Assembly (NCBI GenBank): GCA_031258335.1
Contig: JAIRMY010000069.1
Location: 1-9,856, forward strand
DNA length: 9,856 bases
Source: Spirochaetaceae bacterium
Lineage (GTDB): Bacteria > Spirochaetota > Spirochaetia > Treponematales > Breznakiellaceae
Direction of reading: 5' to 3'
Under the pieces are notes generated by a model, which was given only the letters and a program-made list of their open reading frames with translations, had not been told where the DNA came from and ran no database searches. Positions 6,131 through 9,856 of the stretch are shown piece after piece; position 1 is the first letter of the stretch; every line of letters begins with the position of its first letter. The position numbers were made by a program, and so were the translations under genes.

Positions 6131-7831
6131 TCATTTTGCGCGTATGTTTTTCGTAATTTCAATTACCCTGTTGCCTATGTTTTTGGCCGCCTCTTCGGCG
6201 CGTATGACGCTGCGGCGTATCTTGCCGCTTATCGTTTTTGGAAGTTCTTCGGCAAATTCTATGATGCGCGGATACTTGTACGCCGCCGTTTCCCGCTTAA
6301 CGTAGTCCTGCAATTCCCTGCCCAAAGCCGGATTCAACTCGTAACCGGGGGCGGCTACCACTGTGGCCTTTACCACCTGCCCGCGGTGCGGGTCATAGAT
6401 GCCGGTAACCGCGCACTCCAGCACCGCCGGATGACGCTGAAGCACGCTTTCCACCTCGAACGGGCTTATCCTGAAGCCGGAACTCTTTATCATATCATCG
6501 GCTCGCCCGCTGAACCAGAAATACCCGTCCTCGTCCCGGCTCGCTATGTCGCCGGTATGGTAGATGCCGCCGGAAAAAGCCGCCTCGGTAAGCGCCTCAT
6601 CGTTGTAGTAGCCCGAAAACATACCGAAAGGCCGCCCCTTATCTATACGCAGGATTATTTCGCCCGGCTCGCCCGCCGCGCAGGACCGCCCCCCGCCGTC
6701 AACAATGTCAACATCGTAACCCGGCGCCGGCCGCCCCATAGAACCGGACTTCACCTCCATCCACGGGAAAGTCCCCACAATAAGCGTAGTCTCCGTCTGC
6801 CCGAAGCCCTCCCTTATGGATAGACCTGTCATCTCCTTGAACTTGTTTGACACCTCAGGGTTCAGAGCCTCGCCCGCCGTCGTGCAGTAGGTAAGCGATG
6901 AAAGGTCGAATTTTTTTAGGTTAATCTTTACCAGATAGCGGTACACGGTGGGCGGGGCGCAAAACGTCGTTATCCTATAACGCCAAATTTTTTCGAGCAG
7001 CTTCTGAGGGACAAACGAAAGCATATCGTAGACGAATACCGCGCTGCCGGAAATCCACTGCCCGTAGATTTTACCCCACATAGCCTTGCCCCAGCCCGTC
7101 TCCGCCACGGTAAAATGTAGCCCGTTATCCACGACATTCTGCCAGTACTTAGCGGTAACTATGTGTCCGAGCGGATAGGTAAAGTCATGCAGCACCATCT
7201 TTGGCTCGCCGGAAGTGCCCGAAGTAAAGTACAGCAGCATCACATCGCCGTTTTTCGCCCCCGCGCCGCCCTCCGGTCGCTCAAAGGCTTCCGAAAAGCA
7301 GGACGGCCTGTACCGCGTCCAGCCCGCCCTGTCCGGGCCTACGGTAACAAGGTGTTTCACAGAAGGCGAAGCGGCGAGCGCCTTGTCCGTCTCGTTCTGC
7401 AAGCGCGGGTCGTCCAGCGTGATTATCATCTTTATCACCGCCGCGTTGTTCCTGTAAACAAGGTCTTTTTCCAGCAGCATATTGGTCGCCGGCACTGCGA
7501 TAGCCCCTATTTTATGCAGGGCAAGCAGAAAAAACCAGAATTCATAGCGCCGCCTGAGTATCAGCATCACGGCGTCCCCCTTTTTTATCCCAAGCGCCGT
7601 CAAAAAGTTCGCCGCCTTATTCGTCTCCTTCGCAAGACACCCAAAGTTGATCACCCGCTCGCCGGCATCATCACACCACACCAGAGCGCGGCGTTCCGGC
7701 TCCATAGCGGCGTATTTGTCAACCACATCGTACGCAAAATTAAAATCCCGCGGAATGTGTAATTTAAATTTCTCCCGTAATTCTTCATAGGACTTGACCT
7801 CGTCAATATCCAGATAGTCGCTCAATAGCAT
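6131..7831 (-). CDS. Acyl-CoA synthetase (AMP-forming), medium-chain/ACSM-like
   Basis: A 566-residue cytoplasmic enzyme of the ANL adenylate-forming superfamily. It activates a carboxylic acid with ATP to an acyl-AMP and transfers the acyl group to CoA. All core motifs are intact: the phosphate loop YFTSGTSGEPK (201-211), TAGEAL (318-323), GFGQTETT (342-349), YHTGD (424-428), the hinge GRADDMIKSSGFRISPFEVE (442-461), and the C-terminal KTISGK with catalytic Lys537. The segment ETGWGKAMWGKIYGQW (244-259) and the length point to the medium-chain (ACSM/MACS) branch and not acetyl-CoA synthetase. The actual acid (medium-chain, branched or aromatic) cannot be read from sequence. The start at 7831 has GGAG five bases upstream. 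No beta-oxidation, thioesterase or polyketide gene is adjacent, so it appears monocistronic. A weak promoter may lie around 7844-7882 but is not convincing. Confidence 0.95.
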   Translation of the reverse strand: MLLSDYLDIDEVKSYEELREKFKLHIPRDFNFAYDVVDKYAAMEPERRALVWCDDAGERVINFGCLAKETNKAANFLTALGIKKGDAVMLILRRRYEFWFFLLALHKIGAIAVPATNMLLEKDLVYRNNAAVIKMIITLDDPRLQNETDKALAASPSVKHLVTVGPDRAGWTRYRPSCFSEAFERPEGGAGAKNGDVMLLYFTSGTSGEPKMVLHDFTYPLGHIVTAKYWQNVVDNGLHFTVAETGWGKAMWGKIYGQWISGSAVFVYDMLSFVPQKLLEKIWRYRITTFCAPPTVYRYLVKINLKKFDLSSLTYCTTAGEALNPEVSNKFKEMTGLSIREGFGQTETTLIVGTFPWMEVKSGSMGRPAPGYDVDIVDGGGRSCAAGEPGEIILRIDKGRPFGMFSGYYNDEALTEAAFSGGIYHTGDIASRDEDGYFWFSGRADDMIKSSGFRISPFEVESVLQRHPAVLECAVTGIYDPHRGQVVKATVVAAPGYELNPALGRELQDYVKRETAAYKYPRIIEFAEELPKTISGKIRRSVIRAEEAAKNIGNRVIEITKNIRAK

Positions 7832-7890
7832 GAAAACTCCATATTTGTCTGATTATTTACATTTATGACACAACTCCCCCAAAAAAAGTT

Positions 7891-7918
7891 GCGCCGGGCA
7901 GCCCCCTTGCGGCGGCGC
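7891..7918. repeat. GC-rich inverted repeat between divergent synthetase and tRNA genes
   Basis: GCGCCG (7891-7896) and CGGCGC (7913-7918) are inverted arms around a C-rich centre containing CCCTTGCGG. It lies between diverging genes, so it is not a terminator for either. It carries the CTTGCGGCGG core seen in the other intergenic palindromes, and its right half overlaps the likely tRNA promoter. Confidence 0.4.
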
Positions 7919-7935
7919 CGTTGAATCACTATGCT
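7907..7935 (+). promoter_or_regulatory. Likely promoter of tRNA-Ser
   Basis: TTGCGG (7907-7912), a 17-base spacer and TATGCT (7930-7935) are correctly placed, with initiation expected near 7942, four bases before the mature tRNA 5' end. The -35 box lies inside the GC-rich inverted repeat. The match to consensus is moderate. Confidence 0.45.
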
Positions 7936-7945
7936 TTATCTATCT

Positions 7946-8030
7946 GGAGCGGTGTCCGAGTGGTTGAAGGAGACGGTCTTGAAAATCGTTGAGCCGCAAG
8001 GCTCCGGGGGTTCGAATCCCCCCTGCTCCG
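7946..8030 (+). tRNA. tRNA-Ser (anticodon UGA)
   Basis: An 85-base class II tRNA. The acceptor stem GGAGCGG (7946-7952) pairs with CTGCTCC (8023-8029), with one G-U pair; G8030 is the discriminator. The anticodon stem ACGGT/ATCGT encloses the loop CTTGAAA, with anticodon TGA at 7980-7982. The long variable arm GAGCC-GCAA-GGCTC (7991-8004) is diagnostic for serine together with the G discriminator. The T arm is GGGGG-TTCGAAT-CCCCC (8006-8022). CCA is not encoded, since AAC follows, so it is added by nucleotidyltransferase. It should read UCA and, by wobble, other UCN codons. No terminator with a T-tract is visible downstream. Confidence 0.97.
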
Positions 8031-8162
8031 AACTATTTAATCGCAAGAAATGTCAAGTCTCAGTGGGGTAACGCGGATTTTAACAAACTAATTCCAGCAG
8101 AATCTCACCGCTTATAGTTCCGCATAAAATCGTTATGAAAATTGCCGTAGGCACAACCACAC

Positions 8163-8176
8163 AGCGGCTTGCCGCT
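8163..8176 (-). terminator. Perfect palindrome overlapping the hcp stop
   Basis: AGCGGC-TT-GCCGCT is a perfect 6-bp-arm palindrome. It includes two bases of the hcp TAG codon (8177-8175). The transcript continues GTGTGGTTGTG, without a proper U-tract. It may be a weak terminator or 3'-end protector. The gap 8031-8162 between it and the tRNA shows nothing else I can identify. Confidence 0.4.
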
Positions 8177-9767
8177 ACCCCCGCAACGCCCCCAAAATCT
8201 CAGCTAAATCTTTTTCCGGTGTGCTTATACGCATGATGTTAAACTCTTTAACCAGAAAATCAAGAACGCCGGGGGAAACAAAGGCCGGAAGACTGGGACC
8301 AAGGCGGATGTTTTTTATACCCAGATAAAGCAGGGTAAGCAGAATCGCCGCCGCCTTCTGCTCATACCAGGAAAGCACCAGCGTAAGGGGAAGCTCGTTT
8401 ACACCGCATTTGAAAGCGTCCGCCAACGCGATTGCGACCTTGATGGCGGAATAGGCGTCGTTGCACTGTCCCATATCCATGATGCGGGGAAGATCGCCTA
8501 TAGAACCAATATCCAGATCGTTAAACCGGTATTTACCGCAGCCCAGCGTGAGAATCACCGTGTCTTTGGGCGTTTGTTTTACAAACTCAGTGTAATAGTT
8601 ACGCCCTGCCTTTGCGCCGTCACAACCGCCTACAAGAAAGAAGTGCCGTATAGCGCCGGACTTTACCGCCGCAATGACCGTATCAGCCGCTCCCAATACG
8701 GTATCCCTTGCAAAGCCGGTGGTAACAGTTTTTCCACCGTTTATGCCGGTCATGGTCCGGTCTTCCGCATAGCCGCCCAACTCTAGGGCTTTGTTGATCA
8801 CCGGTGTAAAATCCTTTTTGCCGTCTTTTTCACCAATGCAGGGAAGGCCGGGGTACGCGGCAACGCCGGTGGTGAACACCCGGTCCCTGTAGGAATCCCT
8901 TACCGGCATGAGACAGTTTGTGGTAAACAGTACCGCGCCGGGTATGTTTTCAAATTCCTTCTGCTGGTTCTGCCACGCGGTTCCAAAATTGCCCTTAAGC
9001 TGGGGATGCTTTTTCAGTTCCGGGTAGGCATGGGCGGGAAGCATTTCGCAGTGGGTAAACACGTTGACCCCCTTCCCATCGGTCTGTTCCAGCAACAGTT
9101 CAAGGTCGCGCAAGTCATGGCCGGATACGATGATAAAGGGGCCTTTCTCTATGGAGAGGGGAACGGTAACAGGTTTCGGCGTACCAAAGGTACTCGTGTT
9201 TCCTTTGTCGAGCAGTTCCATAACTTTCAGGTTGAGCTTGCCCGTTTCCATTGCCAGGGCGAGAAGTTCCTCCATACCCTGCGCGGGATCACCCAGCGCC
9301 CCAAGCGCTTTGTAGAAAAAGGCGCTAACCTCCTCATCGGTAATCCCCAGCACAAGGGCATGGTACGCATAAGCCGCCATACCCCGCAGTCCAAAGAGAA
9401 CAAGAGATTTAAGGGAACGGATATCCTCCGGGAGCTTCCAGATTTCCGAAAGGTCTAAGGCTTTGAAAGCCGCCGAAGTGGCGGACAGCCTCATACTTTC
9501 CTCGTGAACTTCTCTGATAAGCCGTTCAAGAACCGCACCGTCAAAATTGACGTTGGTAAGCGTAGCAAAGAGCCCTTCCAGCATGAGCCTTCTGGTATGG
9601 GCGGAAGGCTTACACTGGTTTGCCTTTTTCACCAGCGTGATAAGTTCCCCGGTCAGACCATCCTGTAGCAGCGCTGTCTCCGCCTGCTTTCCGCATACTC
9701 CCGCCTTTCCCGCGCAGCCCTTTCCATCCGCCGCCTGCTCGCATTGATAACAGAACATATTTGTCAT
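8175..9767 (-). CDS. hcp: Hybrid cluster protein (hydroxylamine reductase)
   Basis: A 530-residue cytoplasmic iron-sulfur protein. Hcp enzymes reduce hydroxylamine in vitro and act physiologically in nitric oxide and nitrosative or oxidative stress, as NO reductase or as protein S-nitrosylase in E. coli. The N-terminal cubane ligands are C6-x2-C9-x8-C18-x6-C25. All ligands of the hybrid Fe-S-O cluster are present: H217 (SGHD), E241 (HCEMLP), C285 (TTNC), C382 (GGCDGAK, expected persulfide), C410 (LGCGKYR), C435 (GQCND), E469 and K471 (WYEQK). Length and the short x8 spacing fit the class I Hcp of strict anaerobes; the last interval is six residues where I recall five as usual. The start at 9767 is chosen because GGAGG lies seven bases upstream; an in-frame ATG at 9791 would put that site inside the gene. 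No hcr reductase gene follows, as usual for class I. Confidence 0.97.
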   Translation of the reverse strand: MTNMFCYQCEQAADGKGCAGKAGVCGKQAETALLQDGLTGELITLVKKANQCKPSAHTRRLMLEGLFATLTNVNFDGAVLERLIREVHEESMRLSATSAAFKALDLSEIWKLPEDIRSLKSLVLFGLRGMAAYAYHALVLGITDEEVSAFFYKALGALGDPAQGMEELLALAMETGKLNLKVMELLDKGNTSTFGTPKPVTVPLSIEKGPFIIVSGHDLRDLELLLEQTDGKGVNVFTHCEMLPAHAYPELKKHPQLKGNFGTAWQNQQKEFENIPGAVLFTTNCLMPVRDSYRDRVFTTGVAAYPGLPCIGEKDGKKDFTPVINKALELGGYAEDRTMTGINGGKTVTTGFARDTVLGAADTVIAAVKSGAIRHFFLVGGCDGAKAGRNYYTEFVKQTPKDTVILTLGCGKYRFNDLDIGSIGDLPRIMDMGQCNDAYSAIKVAIALADAFKCGVNELPLTLVLSWYEQKAAAILLTLLYLGIKNIRLGPSLPAFVSPGVLDFLVKEFNIMRISTPEKDLAEILGALRG

Positions 9768-9779
9768 TGTTAAACCTCC

Positions 9780-9819
9780 ATTGACTTCCATTGACTTCCA
9801 TTGACATTATCGAATTGAC
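9780..9819. repeat. Iterated ATTGAC repeat in the hcp leader
   Basis: ATTGAC occurs at 9780, 9790, 9800 and 9814. The first two are full copies of the ten-base unit ATTGACTTCC; the others diverge after ATTGACATT. On the minus strand GTCAATGGAA repeats, and the final copy merges into the GGAGG ribosome-binding site of hcp. The ten-base period equals about one helical turn, and the array covers the expected transcription start and leader. It could be a regulator's operator array, a set of decoy ribosome sites, or simple slippage duplication. Confidence 0.65.
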
Positions 9820-9824
9820 ATTGT

Positions 9825-9854
9825 TATATAAGCGTATACTCGTAAAGCGGTCAA
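9825..9854 (-). promoter_or_regulatory. Likely hcp promoter
   Basis: The minus strand carries TTGACC (9854-9849), an 18-base spacer and TATATA (9830-9825). Transcription would begin near 9818, inside the fourth ATTGAC copy, leaving a leader of about 50 bases that contains the repeats. I see no clear Fnr-like or HcpR-like TTGTGA-type palindrome in the visible part. Confidence 0.55.
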
Positions 9855-9856
9855 AT

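Noticed and set aside
6014..7762. Plus-strand frames of 269 and 199 codons opposite the acyl-CoA synthetase
   Set aside because: The minus-strand enzyme has every family motif in order. The antisense frames are Arg/His/Tyr-rich complements of its codons.
7844..7882. TTGGGG-N17-TAAATA as promoter of the acyl-CoA synthetase
   Set aside because: Both boxes match the consensus weakly and lie in AT-rich DNA where chance matches are frequent; not listed as a feature.
9006..9458. 150-codon plus-strand frame inside hcp
   Set aside because: Antisense shadow of hcp with no independent support.
9610..9807. Minus-strand 65-codon frame starting in the hcp leader
   Set aside because: It begins at one of the repeat-derived ATGs and runs out of frame through the hcp N-terminus; composition is unlike a real protein. 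A leader-peptide role is possible but unsupported.
9780..9823. Possible CRISPR or phage attachment repeat
   Set aside because: The units are only ten bases and contiguous, without spacers, and no cas or integrase gene is present.

Overview
The window most likely comes from a spirochaete of the Treponema group, probably an anaerobic, host-associated lineage with moderately high GC. No single gene proves this. It rests on the combination of a UPF0164/FadL-like outer-membrane barrel beside a giant FlgD-Ig-type repeat protein, a spirochaete-style short ComFB protein, and a full-length hybrid cluster protein typical of anaerobes. All six protein genes lie on the minus strand. A single tRNA gene lies on the plus strand between two of them. 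Coding density is high, no gap reaches 300 bases, and I see no insertion sequence, phage gene, CRISPR array or origin.

Right to left, in the direction of transcription, the layout is as follows. hcp (9767-8175) has its own sigma-70-like promoter and an unusual leader with a 10-bp-period repeat. A plus-strand tRNA-Ser(UGA) follows at 7946-8030. A medium-chain-type acyl-CoA synthetase occupies 7831-6131. A very clear promoter (6103-6075) then drives a 98-residue ComFB-family protein (6053-5757). Its end overlaps the start of a YejA-type oligopeptide-binding protein (5764-3980) by 8 bases. After 64 bases comes a 337-residue outer-membrane barrel of the UPF0164 type (3915-2902). Last is a secreted protein of at least 921 residues (from 2765, running off the left edge) built from eight copies of a repeat of about 107 residues.

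Functionally the leftmost four genes look like an envelope module: a small possible signalling protein, a periplasmic peptide-binding protein without its permease, an outer-membrane barrel and a large extracytoplasmic repeat protein. The three genes further right are housekeeping or accessory: carboxylate activation, serine decoding and nitrosative or oxidative stress defence.

The non-coding DNA is more patterned than expected. Four of the five larger gaps carry a short GC-rich palindrome around a CCGC-nn-GCGG-like core. Three of these palindromes sit directly against a stop codon and have no T-tract. The best candidates for something undescribed are this palindrome family, the ComFB/YejA overlap, the iterated hcp leader, and the pairing of barrel and repeat protein.
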